In this document: positions 36,979 to 47,801 of the stretch, piece by piece
Layout: each line of letters starts with the position of its first letter
Position numbering within the stretch: position 1 is the stretch's first letter
Assembly: GCA_943329845.2 (NCBI GenBank)
Contig: CALQFM020000002.1
Span: 1 to 64,000 of the forward strand
Length of the DNA: 64,000 nucleotides
Source of the DNA: Candidatus Kuenenia stuttgartensis
GTDB lineage: Bacteria; Pseudomonadota; Alphaproteobacteria; SMXS01
Direction: 5' to 3'
Notes under the pieces: model-generated
What the model was told of the DNA's origin: nothing
What the model saw: only the letters and a program-made list of their open reading frames with translations
Database searches by the model: none
Position numbers and translations under genes: made by a program

Positions 36979-38406
36979 CTACTCGGTGAGGCCGCCGCCC
37001 AGCGCGACATAAAGCGCTACCAGGTTTTCGAGCTGGTTGCGGCGGGTTTCCACCAGCGACTGCTCGGCATCGAACAGGCTGCGCTCGGCATCCAGCACCT
37101 CCAGGTAGTTGGCGACGCCGTTGCGGTAGCGGAGCTGCGCCAGTTCGGCGCTATTGCGCTGGGCGACGAGCGCCCGCTCCTGCGCCACCACCTGGTCGGC
37201 CAGATAGCGCCGCGCCGCCAGCGCGTCCGCCACTTCGCGGAACGCCGTCTGCACCACCTTCTCATAGCTGGCGACGGCGATGTTCTTGCGCGCCTTGGCC
37301 GCGTCCAGGTTGCCCTGGTTGCGTCCGAAATCGAAGATCGGCAGGGTCAGCGATGCCGGCCCAAGGCTCCAGCTCACCCCGTCCTGTCCCACGCCGTTCT
37401 TCAGCTCGATGGACTCGTAACCGCCCGAGCCGGTCAGCGTGATCTTCGGAAAGAATGCCGCCCGTGCCGCGCCGATATTGGCGTTGGCGCCGCGCAGCTG
37501 CTGCTCCGCCTCGAGGATGTCCGGCCGGTTGAGCAGAAGGTCCGAAGGCAGTCCGGCGCCGAGCTGATCGCTCATGCCCTGGTCCAGCAGCGGCAGCGGA
37601 TCGGGTAGCGGCCCTTCGACGGGGCCGCCCACCAGCACTTCGAGCTGATTGCGCGCCTGCGCCCGCGACCGGCGCAGCGCCGCCAGCTCGGTCTGCGCCT
37701 GCGTCAGCAGCGTCTCAGACTGCCGGTAGTCGAGCGCCGAGGTCACACCAGCGTCGAGGCGCAGCTTGGCGATCTCCAGTCCGCGGTTGCGGCTGTCCAC
37801 CGTCGCTTCGGCCAGCGCAATGCGCTCCTCGGCTTCGCGCAGCGCCAGATAGGTTCCGGCCACGTCGGCGATCAGGCTGATCCGGAACGCCCGCTCGGCC
37901 TGCACCGTCGCCAGATAGCTGGCACGCGCCGCGTTGCTCAGGCTGCGCACCCGGCCCCAGAAATCCAGCTCGAAGCTCGTGATTCCCGCCCCTGCGCTGT
38001 AGCGGTCGACGGTTGTCTGGGCGCCCGTGCCGCCGGACGAGATCGAGCCGCCATGGCTCCGCTCGGCCGACGCCTGACCCGCGATCGTCGGCAGCAGGTC
38101 GGCCCGCTGGATGCGGTACTGGCCGCGTGCCTCCTCGATCCGGGCTACCGATACTCGAAGATCCCGGTTGTTGACGAGCGACGCATCGATCAGCCGCACC
38201 AGCCTCGGATCGGCGAAGAACTGCCGCCATCCGATTGCCGTGGCCCTGACCTCGCCCTGCTCCGGCTGGCCTTCCGCCGGATAGGTGGGCGCGGTCGCCA
38301 TCGGCGGCTGCTTGTAGTCAGGCGCCATGGTGCACCCGGCCAGCAGCGACGTCGCGACGGCCATGATCGTGATCCGGCTAGTCATTGCCAGCCTCCTGCG
38401 GCGCAC
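36979..38406 (-). CDS. RND efflux outer membrane lipoprotein (NodT/OprM family)
   Basis: Lipobox LAGCTMAPDYKQPP; overlaps the RND permease. Confidence 0.95.
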   Translation of the reverse strand: MRRRRLAMTSRITIMAVATSLLAGCTMAPDYKQPPMATAPTYPAEGQPEQGEVRATAIGWRQFFADPRLVRLIDASLVNNRDLRVSVARIEEARGQYRIQRADLLPTIAGQASAERSHGGSISSGGTGAQTTVDRYSAGAGITSFELDFWGRVRSLSNAARASYLATVQAERAFRISLIADVAGTYLALREAEERIALAEATVDSRNRGLEIAKLRLDAGVTSALDYRQSETLLTQAQTELAALRRSRAQARNQLEVLVGGPVEGPLPDPLPLLDQGMSDQLGAGLPSDLLLNRPDILEAEQQLRGANANIGAARAAFFPKITLTGSGGYESIELKNGVGQDGVSWSLGPASLTLPIFDFGRNQGNLDAAKARKNIAVASYEKVVQTAFREVADALAARRYLADQVVAQERALVAQRNSAELAQLRYRNGVANYLEVLDAERSLFDAEQSLVETRRNQLENLVALYVALGGGLTE

Positions 38407-41400
38407 CCGGCACGCCCGGTTTCCTGCGGGTGAGCCAGCGCCTCGTCATGAGGTAGAACACCGGCACGAAGAAGATGCCGAACGCCGTGGCCGCGATCAT
38501 GCCGCCAATCACGCCCGACCCCACTGCCACGCGGCTCGCCGAGCCGGCGCCCGACGACAGCGCCAGCGGCAGTACACCCAGGATGAACGCCATCGACGTC
38601 ATGATGATCGGCCGCAGCCGTAGCCGCACGGCCTCCATGATCGCGTCCATGGTGCCCTTGCCTTCGGCCTCGAGATCCTTGGCGAACTCGACGATCAGGA
38701 TGGCATTCTTTGCGGCGAGGCCGATGATGGTGATCATGCCGACGTTGAAATAGATGTCGAGTGACAGCCCGCGCGCCCAGGTCAGCAGCAGCGCACCAAG
38801 CACGCCGAGCGGCACGATCAGCAGCACCGCTACCGGGATCGTCCAGCTCTCGTAGAGCGCCGCCAGCACCAGAAAGACCACCAGCAACGACAGCGCCAGC
38901 AGCGACAGGACCTGCCCCTGCGACTCCTGCTCTTCGAACGAGATGCCGGTCCAGGCGAATCCATAGCCCTCCGGCAGTTGCTCGGTCAGCCGCGCCATCT
39001 CTGCCATTGCCTCGCCGGTCGAATAGCCAGGCGCCGGCGAGCCCGAGATACTCATCGACGGATAGCCGTTGTAGCGCTGCAGCTGTGGCGGTCCGGCGCT
39101 CCATTCCGCGGTGGTGAAGGCCGAGAACGGAACCATCTGGCCTTCGCTGTTGCGTACCCGCATGGACAGAATGTCCTGCGGCGTCATGCGGGCATTCGCG
39201 TCGGCCTGCAGCACGACCCGCAGCACCCGTCCCTGATAGTTGAAGTCGTTGGCATAGGCCGAGCCGAAGGCGATCGACAGGGTCTGGTTGATGTCGCTGA
39301 TCTGCAACCCCAGCGCCCGCGCCTTCACCCGGTCGATCAGCACCCTGAGCTGCGGCGCGTCCTCCATGCCTTCCGGCCGTACGCCGGTCAGCACCTTGCT
39401 CTGCATGGCCATGCCCAACATCTGGTTGCGCGCCGCCAGCAGCGCCTCATAGGTGCCGCCGGCCTTGTCCTGCAGCCGGTAGCTGAAGCCGCTGGCGTTG
39501 CCCAGCTCGCGGATCGGCGGTGGGTTGAGCACGAACACCTGCGCGCCCTTTACCTGCTGCAGCCCGCCCATCAGCCGCATTACCAGCGGGCCCGCCTTGC
39601 TGTCCTTCTTGGTCCGCTCGTCCCAGGGCTTGAGCGAGATGAACATCATCGCCGCGTTCTGCCCGTTGCCGAAGAAACTGAAGCCTCGGATCACCACCAC
39701 GCGGTCCACCTCGGGCTGGGCGCGCACGAACTTCTGTGCGTCCGTCACGGCCTCCTCAAGCCGCTCGAACGTCGCGCCCGGCGGTGCCTGGATGATGCCG
39801 ATGGCAAAACCCTGGTCCTCGTCCGGCAGGAAGCTGGACGGCATGTTCATGAACACCAGCACCACCAGGCCGACCAGCACGGCGAATACCGCCAGCCAGC
39901 GCAGCGGCGCCGACAGCATCTTGCCCACCCGGTTCTCGTAGCGGTCCGTCGCGCTCTCGAACATCCGGTTGAAGCGGTGGAAGAACGGCCCGACGAACTT
40001 CTTGTTGCGGCGGCTGCCTTCTTGGTGCGGCCTCAGCAGGGTGGCGCACAGCGCCGGCGTCAAGGTCAGCGCCATCAGTGCCGAGAACGCCATCGAGATG
40101 GCCAGCGTCACCGAGAACTGCCGGTAGATGCCACCCGTCGATCCCGGGAAGAACGCCATCGGGATGAACACCGCCACCAGCACCAGCGTAATGCCGACCA
40201 GCGCGCCGGTGATCTGCCCCATGGCCTTGATGGTCGCGTCGCGCGGCGACAGCTTCTCCTCGCGCATCAGCCGCTCGACGTTCTCGATCACCACGATGGC
40301 GTCGTCGACCAGGATGCCGATGGCCAGCACCATGGCGAACAGTGTCAGCACGTTGATCGAGAATCCGAACGCCGCCAGGCCAAGGCAAGCGCCAGCCAGC
40401 GCCACGGGCACCACGACGGTCGGGATCACCGTCGCCCGCAGGTTCTGCAGAAAGAGGTAGATGACCAGGAATACCAGGATGATCGCTTCGACCAGAGTCT
40501 TGGCCACCTCGTGGATCGAGATCTGGATGAACGGCGTCGTGTCGTAAGGCACGCTCCAGCGCATGTCGCCGGGGAAATCCTTGGACAACTCTTGCATGCG
40601 TGTCTTGACGGCCTTGGCCGTCGCCAGCGCGTTGGCGCCGGTCTGCAGCTGCACCGCCATGCCCGCCATCTCGCGACCGTTCAGCGTCGCGTGATTGACG
40701 TAGTTCTGCGCCCCCAGCTCCACCCGCGCCACGTCGCGCAGCTTGACGGTCGAGCCGTCCGGGTTGGCACGGAGGATGATGGCGCCAAACTGCTCGGGGT
40801 TGGTGAAGCGGTTCTGCGTCATCACGACGGCGTTGAGCTGGGTGCCCTTGACCGTCGGCTGATCGCCGATCTGGCCGCCCGCCGTCTGGCTGTTCTGCTC
40901 GCGCACGGCGGCGAGCGCCTCGGCTGCCGACATGCTGTAGCCGGCCAGTTTGGTGGAATCGAGCCAGATTCGCATGGCATAGGGCGAGCCGAACAGCCTG
41001 ATGTCGCCCACGCCCGGCACCCGCTTCAACTCGTCGATGATGCGGTTCGACGCGTAGTTGCTCATGTCGAGCTGACTCATGGCGTTGCTGGGCGACGTCA
41101 GCGCCAGCACCATCAGGAAGCCGCTGTTGGCCTGGTTGACCTGCACGCCCTGCTGGCGCACCTCTTCCGGCAGGCGCGGTTCCACGCGGCTCAGCCGGTT
41201 CTGCACCTCCATCTGCGCCGTGTCGATGTCGGTGCCCGAACGGAACGTGACATTGATTGACGCCGAGCCGTCGGACTGGCTGGTCGACGACATGTAGAGG
41301 AAGCCCTCGACGCCGTTCAGTTCCTGCTCGATGACCGAGGTAACGTTCTTCTCCAGCGTCGACGCGTCGGCGCCCGGATAGTGCGTCGAGATGGTCAGCG

Positions 41401-41524
41401 ACGGCGGCGCGATCGACGGATACTGCTCGATCGGCAGCGCCCGCAACGCCAGCAGGCCCGCCAGCACGATGGTGAGGGCGATGACCCAGGCGAAGATCGG
41501 CCGATCGATGAAAAAGCGGGGCAT
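38378..41524 (-). CDS. RND efflux permease (HAE1/AcrB-like)
   Basis: MPRFFIDRPIFAWVIALTIVLAGLLALRALPIEQYPSIAPP... Confidence 0.97.
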   Translation of the reverse strand: MPRFFIDRPIFAWVIALTIVLAGLLALRALPIEQYPSIAPPSLTISTHYPGADASTLEKNVTSVIEQELNGVEGFLYMSSTSQSDGSASINVTFRSGTDIDTAQMEVQNRLSRVEPRLPEEVRQQGVQVNQANSGFLMVLALTSPSNAMSQLDMSNYASNRIIDELKRVPGVGDIRLFGSPYAMRIWLDSTKLAGYSMSAAEALAAVREQNSQTAGGQIGDQPTVKGTQLNAVVMTQNRFTNPEQFGAIILRANPDGSTVKLRDVARVELGAQNYVNHATLNGREMAGMAVQLQTGANALATAKAVKTRMQELSKDFPGDMRWSVPYDTTPFIQISIHEVAKTLVEAIILVFLVIYLFLQNLRATVIPTVVVPVALAGACLGLAAFGFSINVLTLFAMVLAIGILVDDAIVVIENVERLMREEKLSPRDATIKAMGQITGALVGITLVLVAVFIPMAFFPGSTGGIYRQFSVTLAISMAFSALMALTLTPALCATLLRPHQEGSRRNKKFVGPFFHRFNRMFESATDRYENRVGKMLSAPLRWLAVFAVLVGLVVLVFMNMPSSFLPDEDQGFAIGIIQAPPGATFERLEEAVTDAQKFVRAQPEVDRVVVIRGFSFFGNGQNAAMMFISLKPWDERTKKDSKAGPLVMRLMGGLQQVKGAQVFVLNPPPIRELGNASGFSYRLQDKAGGTYEALLAARNQMLGMAMQSKVLTGVRPEGMEDAPQLRVLIDRVKARALGLQISDINQTLSIAFGSAYANDFNYQGRVLRVVLQADANARMTPQDILSMRVRNSEGQMVPFSAFTTAEWSAGPPQLQRYNGYPSMSISGSPAPGYSTGEAMAEMARLTEQLPEGYGFAWTGISFEEQESQGQVLSLLALSLLVVFLVLAALYESWTIPVAVLLIVPLGVLGALLLTWARGLSLDIYFNVGMITIIGLAAKNAILIVEFAKDLEAEGKGTMDAIMEAVRLRLRPIIMTSMAFILGVLPLALSSGAGSASRVAVGSGVIGGMIAATAFGIFFVPVFYLMTRRWLTRRKPGVPGAPQEAGND

Positions 41525-41530
41525 GATCTG

Positions 41531-42709
41531 CTACCTGCCGCCGCCGTCCGGCTTCTGGGCCGCGGGCACAGGCGGCAAACCCGCCTCGCCCTCGATCCGC
41601 ACCGGCGCGCCGACCCGGGCATGCTGTACGCCGTCGGTGACAACCCTGTCCCCGGCCTTCAGGCCGGACTGGATCGCCCACAGCGTGCCATGCAGCGTGC
41701 CCAGCTTCACCGGCCGGCTCTCCAGCACATTGCCTTTGCCGACGACCAGCACGGTCGCGCCCTCCGGCTTCACCTGCACCGAACGCTGGGGCACGACGAT
41801 GCCATTCTCGATGGCGCTGCCTTCCACCCGGGCGCGCACAAACTGCCCCGGCAGGAGCAGCCGGCGCGGATTCTCGAACTCGGCGCGCACCGAGATCGAC
41901 CCGGTGGAGGAATCCACGGCCATGTCGAGGAAGTTCAGATGGCCTTCCTTCTCGTAGGTGCTGCCGTCCTCCAGCGTCAGGATCACCCTGACCCGGTCCA
42001 GAGGCAGCGACTTGACCTTGCCTTCCTCGATATCTCGGCGAAGCTTCAGCAGCTCGCTCGACGACTGGGTGAAGTTCACATACACCGGATCGAGCTGCTC
42101 GATGGTCGTGAGCAGCGTTGCATCGCTGCCCTTCACCAGCGCGCCCTCAGTGACCTGGGCGCGTCCCGCGCGCCCGGCCACCGGGGCGGTGACGATGGTG
42201 TAGTCGAGATCGAGCGCCGCGCGCTCCACCTGCGCCTGGGCCGAGATCACATCCGCTTCGGCCTGCGCCGAGGCGGCGACCGCCGCGTCGTATTCCTGCT
42301 GGCTGATCGCCTGCTTGCTCACCAGCGGCTGGTAACGGTCGACCACCTGCCTGGCGTTGCGCGACGTCGCCTGCGCCCGGCTCAGCGCGCCCGTCGCCTG
42401 GTCATACGCCGCCTGCTTCTCGCGCGGGTCGATGCGGAACAGCGGCGCCTCCGCCTTGACATCGGTGCCTTCCTGATAGAGCCGGCGCTCGATGATCCCG
42501 TCGACGCGCGCCCGGACCTCGGCTGTGCGGATCGCCTGGACACGGCCGGGAAGCTCGACCACACGGGGAATCTCGACCAGCCTGACCGTGTAGACCTTCA
42601 CCTCCGGCGGCGGCGGCGCCGGCTGGTCACCCTTGCCGCACCCGGCAAGCGCCGCGGCGCACACCAGCATCAAAGGCGCGATGCGGCTTTTAACTGCCTG
42701 CTTTAACAC
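41531..42709 (-). CDS. RND efflux periplasmic adaptor subunit
   Basis: Lipobox LAGCGKG; VVELPGRVQAIRTAEVRARVDGIIERRLYQEGTDVK. Confidence 0.95.
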   Translation of the reverse strand: MLKQAVKSRIAPLMLVCAAALAGCGKGDQPAPPPPEVKVYTVRLVEIPRVVELPGRVQAIRTAEVRARVDGIIERRLYQEGTDVKAEAPLFRIDPREKQAAYDQATGALSRAQATSRNARQVVDRYQPLVSKQAISQQEYDAAVAASAQAEADVISAQAQVERAALDLDYTIVTAPVAGRAGRAQVTEGALVKGSDATLLTTIEQLDPVYVNFTQSSSELLKLRRDIEEGKVKSLPLDRVRVILTLEDGSTYEKEGHLNFLDMAVDSSTGSISVRAEFENPRRLLLPGQFVRARVEGSAIENGIVVPQRSVQVKPEGATVLVVGKGNVLESRPVKLGTLHGTLWAIQSGLKAGDRVVTDGVQHARVGAPVRIEGEAGLPPVPAAQKPDGGGR

Positions 42710-42851
42710 GCAATTCTCCCGAAACGATGAGCGCCGACAACAGCCGGGCCACCCGTAAATGGATCAGGCGGCAACCGCGTCAACGGCGTCTATGTCTCTG
42801 ATTTTGTTTGAACGGCGAAACGAACCAGTTGTTTCTTCGCATGTGCAATAT

Positions 42852-42869
42852 GTGTAATGTGGGTTACAC
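42852..42869. promoter_or_regulatory. Candidate TetR operator, GTGTAA-TGTGGG-TTACAC
   Basis: 6-bp perfect inverted arms in the divergent intergenic region between the RND operon and the TetR gene. Confidence 0.5.
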
Positions 42870-42913
42870 TTTATGTCAATCCATCGCCGCCAGAACCTCA
42901 ACGACGGGCAGCC

Positions 42914-43531
42914 ATGACGAAAGATGAAGCCAAGAGCGACCCTCGCCGCGAAAAGCGGCGCGACGCCATGCTCGACGCTGCCCGCGCCCTGTTCCTCGAA
43001 CAGGGATACGACACGGTAAGCCTGTCGGATGTGGTCGCCCTTTCAGGCGGCTCGCTCAGCACGCTCTACGCGCTGTTCGGCAACAAGCGCGGCCTGCTCA
43101 AGGAAGTCATGCAGACGCAGTTCGAGCGTGACATGCGCGAACTCGACGCCATCATCGGCCGTGGGAACTCGCCTGCCGAGACCCTGCTCGACATCACCCT
43201 CGGCACCCAGGAATATCTCGCCGCCGCCGATATGGTCCGTTTCATGCGCTTCGTCATCGGTGAGAGCCTGAGGTCTCCCGAGTTCGGCCAGAAATTTTTC
43301 GAAAACGTCCACCTGCGCTTTGTCGAGCGTTACGCGGCGCTGTTCGGCCGGTGGCATGACGAAGGGCTGCTGAGGATTCCCGACGCCGGCCTCGCCGCGC
43401 GCCAGTTCACCAGCCTGGTCCTGCACGACCTGCACGTCCGAGCCATCTATACCGGCGGCGACGGCGCTGCGGTCAGCAGTCACGAGGCCGAGCAGGCGGT
43501 GGCGCTGTTCCTCTCCCACTACCAGCGCTGA
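42914..43531 (+). CDS. TetR/AcrR family regulator
   Basis: RRDAMLDAARALFLEQGYDTVSLSDVVALSGGSLSTLYALFGNKRGLL HTH; divergent from the RND operon. Confidence 0.93.
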   Translation: MTKDEAKSDPRREKRRDAMLDAARALFLEQGYDTVSLSDVVALSGGSLSTLYALFGNKRGLLKEVMQTQFERDMRELDAIIGRGNSPAETLLDITLGTQEYLAAADMVRFMRFVIGESLRSPEFGQKFFENVHLRFVERYAALFGRWHDEGLLRIPDAGLAARQFTSLVLHDLHVRAIYTGGDGAAVSSHEAEQAVALFLSHYQR

Positions 43532-43592
43532 CCGGAAACGCAAAACCGGGCGACCCGTTCTGCCCGCGCGTTCGGTCGCGCAGGCGTGTGCC

Positions 43593-44978
43593 CTACTTGC
43601 TCATGTACTTGTCGAGCGTGTCGTGGAACGCGCGGATGCGGGATTCCTGATAGATCGACAGCGTCTCGGCGCCCTTCTCGCTGGCCAGCATGCCTTCATG
43701 CTGAGCTCTTAAATTGCCGGTGTCCTGGTCGAAGGTGATCTGCGACAGCGGGAACGCCGCCAGTTCCTTCACCTCCACATAGGGCATCTCTTCGGGGATT
43801 TTCACCATCTGCGCCGGATCGGGCCGCGGCTGTCCCTTCGGAACGGGCCGCATCATCAGGACCTCGAAGGTGCAGCGGTTCGGATCGTTCTTGATCGGCT
43901 TCACCCGGTGGATCGAGCGCAGTGCCATGCCGGTATAAAGGAAGATGTTCGGAAACAGGTTGTACTTGATGGAATCGATCATCTCGGCGTCGCTGTAGGC
44001 CGAGGTGTCCATCCCGAAGCCGTCGGCCATCGCCTTGCGCACCTGTTTGGCCATGGCGTTGCGCGCCGACTGGCCCTCTTCCAGTGTCACTGATTTGCCG
44101 TCCGGCGACCGGCCGCCCAGCAGCACCCGGTCGATGCGCTCCTGTTCGCTGATCTTCTTCTTGGCGGCGGGGCTGGCGACGGCCAGCGCGCAAAGGTCAC
44201 GGGTCACGTGGTCGTCGAACACGTCGTGCTGCATGTTCCAGTCGCCGACCACCTGGGTCAGTTCCGGATGAACCAGCGGCGTGTGATAGGCCTCCATGAA
44301 GGCCTCCTGCGCCGTCTTCCAGTTGCAGTACAGCTCCTTCTCGAGGTGCATGAACAGGTACCAGTCGGTCCACGGCCAATCCTTGAAGTGGTCCGGCAGC
44401 ACGCCGAGATACTCGAGCAATGGCGGCCCGTTCAGGTCCATGTTGACGAACACCAGGCCGTTCCAGGCATCCACCTGCGCCTCCGGCAGGCGGTTCTTCT
44501 CGTAATCCAGATGCGGGAATTCCCAGGCGCACGGCACCTCGTTCAGCGTGCCGTCAAGGTTCCAGGTCCAGCCGTGATAGGGGCACTGGATGCTGGCCGA
44601 CCAGCCGCTGCTTTCCGACGGCTTCAGCTTGGTGCCGCGGTGCAGGCAGGAATTGTGATAGGCCTTCAGCGTGCCATCGTCGGCGCGCACCACGACAATG
44701 GAATGATGGCCGATGTCGTACACCAGGTAGTCGCCCGGCTCGGCGACCTGGTCCTCGCGGCAGACATATTGCCAGACCTTCTCCCACATCTGCTTCATCT
44801 CCAGGTTGGCGAAGTCCTGGCTGATGTACTTGCTGAACGGGATATCCTCGCGGCTCTGCGGCGGATTGGACTGGGCGACCAGCACGTCTTTGACGATGCC
44901 CCCGTCCGAGCGCATGATTTCCTGGAAGGTGGGCGCCCCCGGGCAACGCGGGATTTCAGTCTTCGCCTGGACGTTCAT
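43593..44978 (-). CDS. Rieske ring-hydroxylating oxygenase alpha subunit (#2)
   Basis: CLHRGT...CPYHGWTWNLDG; FMEAYHTPLVH. Confidence 0.95.
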   Translation of the reverse strand: MNVQAKTEIPRCPGAPTFQEIMRSDGGIVKDVLVAQSNPPQSREDIPFSKYISQDFANLEMKQMWEKVWQYVCREDQVAEPGDYLVYDIGHHSIVVVRADDGTLKAYHNSCLHRGTKLKPSESSGWSASIQCPYHGWTWNLDGTLNEVPCAWEFPHLDYEKNRLPEAQVDAWNGLVFVNMDLNGPPLLEYLGVLPDHFKDWPWTDWYLFMHLEKELYCNWKTAQEAFMEAYHTPLVHPELTQVVGDWNMQHDVFDDHVTRDLCALAVASPAAKKKISEQERIDRVLLGGRSPDGKSVTLEEGQSARNAMAKQVRKAMADGFGMDTSAYSDAEMIDSIKYNLFPNIFLYTGMALRSIHRVKPIKNDPNRCTFEVLMMRPVPKGQPRPDPAQMVKIPEEMPYVEVKELAAFPLSQITFDQDTGNLRAQHEGMLASEKGAETLSIYQESRIRAFHDTLDKYMSK

Positions 44979-45101
44979 GCACCCATCTCCCCATGGCTGA
45001 AAGCGTGCGGGCCGGACGCGCCGGCTCCCGAGCATGGTTGACGGTAGCACCGCGCCAGGGCGTCGACAAGCAAATAATTATACCGTGATATATTTAAATG
45101 A

Positions 45102-46658
45102 TCAGTCCGCTACGGCGATCGGCGGCGCGGCGCCTTCGGCTTTTGGCTTTCTGGGAATCCACAGCATCACCATCAGCGCCAGACTCCCCCAGCCCGCGAA
45201 CCACGACAGTTCCGTGGTCGACAGCAGATAGGCCTGCGACACCATCTCGCGCACCAGCATGCCCATGGCCTGCGTGTCAGTCAGGCCGAGCTCGCGCAGC
45301 ACTGCCACGGCATGCCGGAGCGCGGGGTCATGGGCGCTCGAGGATTCCGCCAGCCGGGTCTGGTGCAGGATTTCGCGCCTGTCCCAGAAGGTGACGGCGA
45401 TCGACGCCGCGATGCCGCCACCGGTGATGCGGGCGAAGTTCATGATGCCCGAGCCAGACGGGATCTTCTCCGGCGGCAGCCCCTGCACGGTGATCGTCAC
45501 GATCGACACCATGAACGTGCTCAGCGCCACTCCTTGCACCAGCAGCGGCAGCGCGAAGTCGAAGAAGCTCGCATCCGCCGTGTAGTTGGCGCGCATGAAG
45601 AACGAGACCGAGAACATCAGGAACGCGAAGGATGCGCCCCAGCGCATGTCGGCCCGCGCCATCAGCTTGCTCGCCAGCGGCGACAGGATCAGCGCCACCA
45701 GCCCGCTCGGCGCGGCGATCAGCCCCGCCCACGTCGCCGTGTAGCCCTCCTGCGTCTGCAGCCACAGCGGCAGGATCACCAGGTTCGAGAAGAACAGCAT
45801 GTAGCCCAGGCAGAACGCCGCCGTACCGACCGAGAAACTGCTGATACTGAACAGGTGAAGGTCGACGATGGGATGGGCGTCGGTCCATTCCCACACGATC
45901 CACGCGGCGAAGCCCACCGTCGAGATCGCCGCCAGGATCACGATGGTGCTGGACGAGAACCAGTCGGAGTTCTTGCCCGTGTCGAGCATGATCTGCAGGC
46001 ATCCCACCCACACGATCAGCAGGATCAGGCCGATCACGTCGATCGGCAGCTTGCGGATCGGCGTCTTGTAGTCCCACAGGTTGCGCCAGACGATGAACGC
46101 GCTGATCAGCCCGACGGGAATGTTGATCAGGAAGATCCAGGACCAGTGGTAGTTGTCCGAGATCAGGCCGCCCAGGATCGGCCCGCAGATCGGCGCGATC
46201 AGCGTCGTCATCGACCAGATGATCAGCGCCGTGCTTCGCCGGTGCGGCGGGAAGATCATCAGCAGCAGCGCCTGCGATCCCGGCACCAGCGGGCCGGAAA
46301 CAGCGCCCTGGATCACCCGGAACACCACGAGCCCGCTCAGGCTCCACGCCATGCCGCACAGCAGCGAGGCCATCGTGAACAGCACCATCGAATAGACGAA
46401 CACCTTCACCGCGCCATAGCGGCCCATCAGCCAGCCGGTCAGCGGCAGCGCGATGCCGCTGGCGATGGCGAACGACGTTAGGATCCATGTGCCCTGGTCG
46501 GCGCTGGCACCCAGATCCCCGGCGATGGTCGGGATCGACACGTTGGCGATGGTGATGTCGAGCACCTGCATGAAGGTGCCCATGGCCAGCGCGATCGAGG
46601 TGACGCCCAGCTTGAGGCCGGTAAGCGCTTTCGCCTGCCCCGGCGGCTCGGAGCTCAC
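45102..46658 (-). CDS. DHA2-family MFS multidrug transporter (EmrB/QacA-like)
   Basis: MQVLDITIANVSIPTIAGDLGASADQGTWILTSFAIA...; 4-bp overlap with the HlyD gene. Confidence 0.95.
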   Translation of the reverse strand: MSSEPPGQAKALTGLKLGVTSIALAMGTFMQVLDITIANVSIPTIAGDLGASADQGTWILTSFAIASGIALPLTGWLMGRYGAVKVFVYSMVLFTMASLLCGMAWSLSGLVVFRVIQGAVSGPLVPGSQALLLMIFPPHRRSTALIIWSMTTLIAPICGPILGGLISDNYHWSWIFLINIPVGLISAFIVWRNLWDYKTPIRKLPIDVIGLILLIVWVGCLQIMLDTGKNSDWFSSSTIVILAAISTVGFAAWIVWEWTDAHPIVDLHLFSISSFSVGTAAFCLGYMLFFSNLVILPLWLQTQEGYTATWAGLIAAPSGLVALILSPLASKLMARADMRWGASFAFLMFSVSFFMRANYTADASFFDFALPLLVQGVALSTFMVSIVTITVQGLPPEKIPSGSGIMNFARITGGGIAASIAVTFWDRREILHQTRLAESSSAHDPALRHAVAVLRELGLTDTQAMGMLVREMVSQAYLLSTTELSWFAGWGSLALMVMLWIPRKPKAEGAAPPIAVAD

Positions 46659-47797
46659 TTCCCGTCCCCGCCATTCGCGGCAATCGTCTCGGCGATCATC
46701 GCCTCCACGTCGGGACCAACGTCATCCACCGGCTTCGACGGGATCGGCGCGTGCCGCACCTCCGTCGCGATCATCTCGCCGGACTTGTCCTTGACGTCGA
46801 CGATCGCCTGCACCGACAGGCCGATGCGCAGCGGATGCTTCTTCACTTCCTCGGGGTCCAGCAGGATGCGCACCGGCACGCGCTGGACAATCTTGATCCA
46901 GTTGCCCGACGCGTTCTGCGGCGGTAGCAGCGCGAAGGCGCTGCCGCTACCCGCCGAGAAGCCCGCCACCTTGCCGTGATAGGTCACGTCGCCGCCATAG
47001 ATGTCGGCTTCCAGCTCCACGGACTGGCCTACCCGCATGTCGGTGAGCTGCACTTCCTTGAAATTGGCATCGACCCAGACCTCCGACAGCGGCACTACCG
47101 CCATCAGCGGGTCGCCCTGTTTGACATGCTGGCCTATCTGTACCGTCCGCTGGGCGACGGTACCGTCCACCGGCGCGATGATCCGCATATGTGACAGGAA
47201 CAGCGCCGCCTGCCGTACCTTGCCGGCCGCCGCCAGCACCAGCGGATTGTCCGCCACGCCCGTGCCGCCGAGCATGGCCAGGGTCGAGTTGAGCTGCTCT
47301 CGCGCGACCGACACCTGGGCGCGCAGTTCGGCGAGTTCGTCCCGGGCGTTGTCGATATCCTCACGCGCCACCGCGCCGTCGGCGCCAAGATCGGCGCGCC
47401 GCTTGTAGCTGGACTCGGCCCGCTGCGCCTCCGCCTCGCGCTGTCGGATCAGCGCCCTCAATTCGTTGGCCCGCGAGAACAGCGACTTCACATCGCGCAC
47501 CGTCCGCGCGAGTTCGGCCCTCGCGTTCGCCATCTCGATATTGGCGCGGGTCGGATCAAGATCGACCAGCAGCTGGCCGCGTTTTACGGTCTGAGTGCTG
47601 TCCGCGTGGATCGCGAGCACCGTCGCGTTCTCCAGCGACGTCACCGCCACGACGTCGCCGGTGACATAGGCGTCGTCGGTACTTTCGTAATGGGACAGGT
47701 ACAGCAGCCAGTACGCACCAAAGGCGATCAGGCCCACCACGACGATGACCCCGATGGCCGTCAGGCCGCGGCGGCGGTTGGTTTCAGGCGAAGCCAT
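46655..47797 (-). CDS. HlyD/EmrA-family membrane fusion protein
   Basis: YLSHYESTDDAYVTGDVVAVTSLENATVLAIHADSTQTVKRGQLLVDLDP. Confidence 0.95.
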   Translation of the reverse strand: MASPETNRRRGLTAIGVIVVVGLIAFGAYWLLYLSHYESTDDAYVTGDVVAVTSLENATVLAIHADSTQTVKRGQLLVDLDPTRANIEMANARAELARTVRDVKSLFSRANELRALIRQREAEAQRAESSYKRRADLGADGAVAREDIDNARDELAELRAQVSVAREQLNSTLAMLGGTGVADNPLVLAAAGKVRQAALFLSHMRIIAPVDGTVAQRTVQIGQHVKQGDPLMAVVPLSEVWVDANFKEVQLTDMRVGQSVELEADIYGGDVTYHGKVAGFSAGSGSAFALLPPQNASGNWIKIVQRVPVRILLDPEEVKKHPLRIGLSVQAIVDVKDKSGEMIATEVRHAPIPSKPVDDVGPDVEAMIAETIAANGGDGK

Positions 47798-47801
47798 TCC
47801 G

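Noticed and set aside
38978-41260. 760-aa + strand ORF opposite the RND permease
   Set aside because: H/R/Q-rich antisense artefact; the RND permease is unambiguous on the minus strand.
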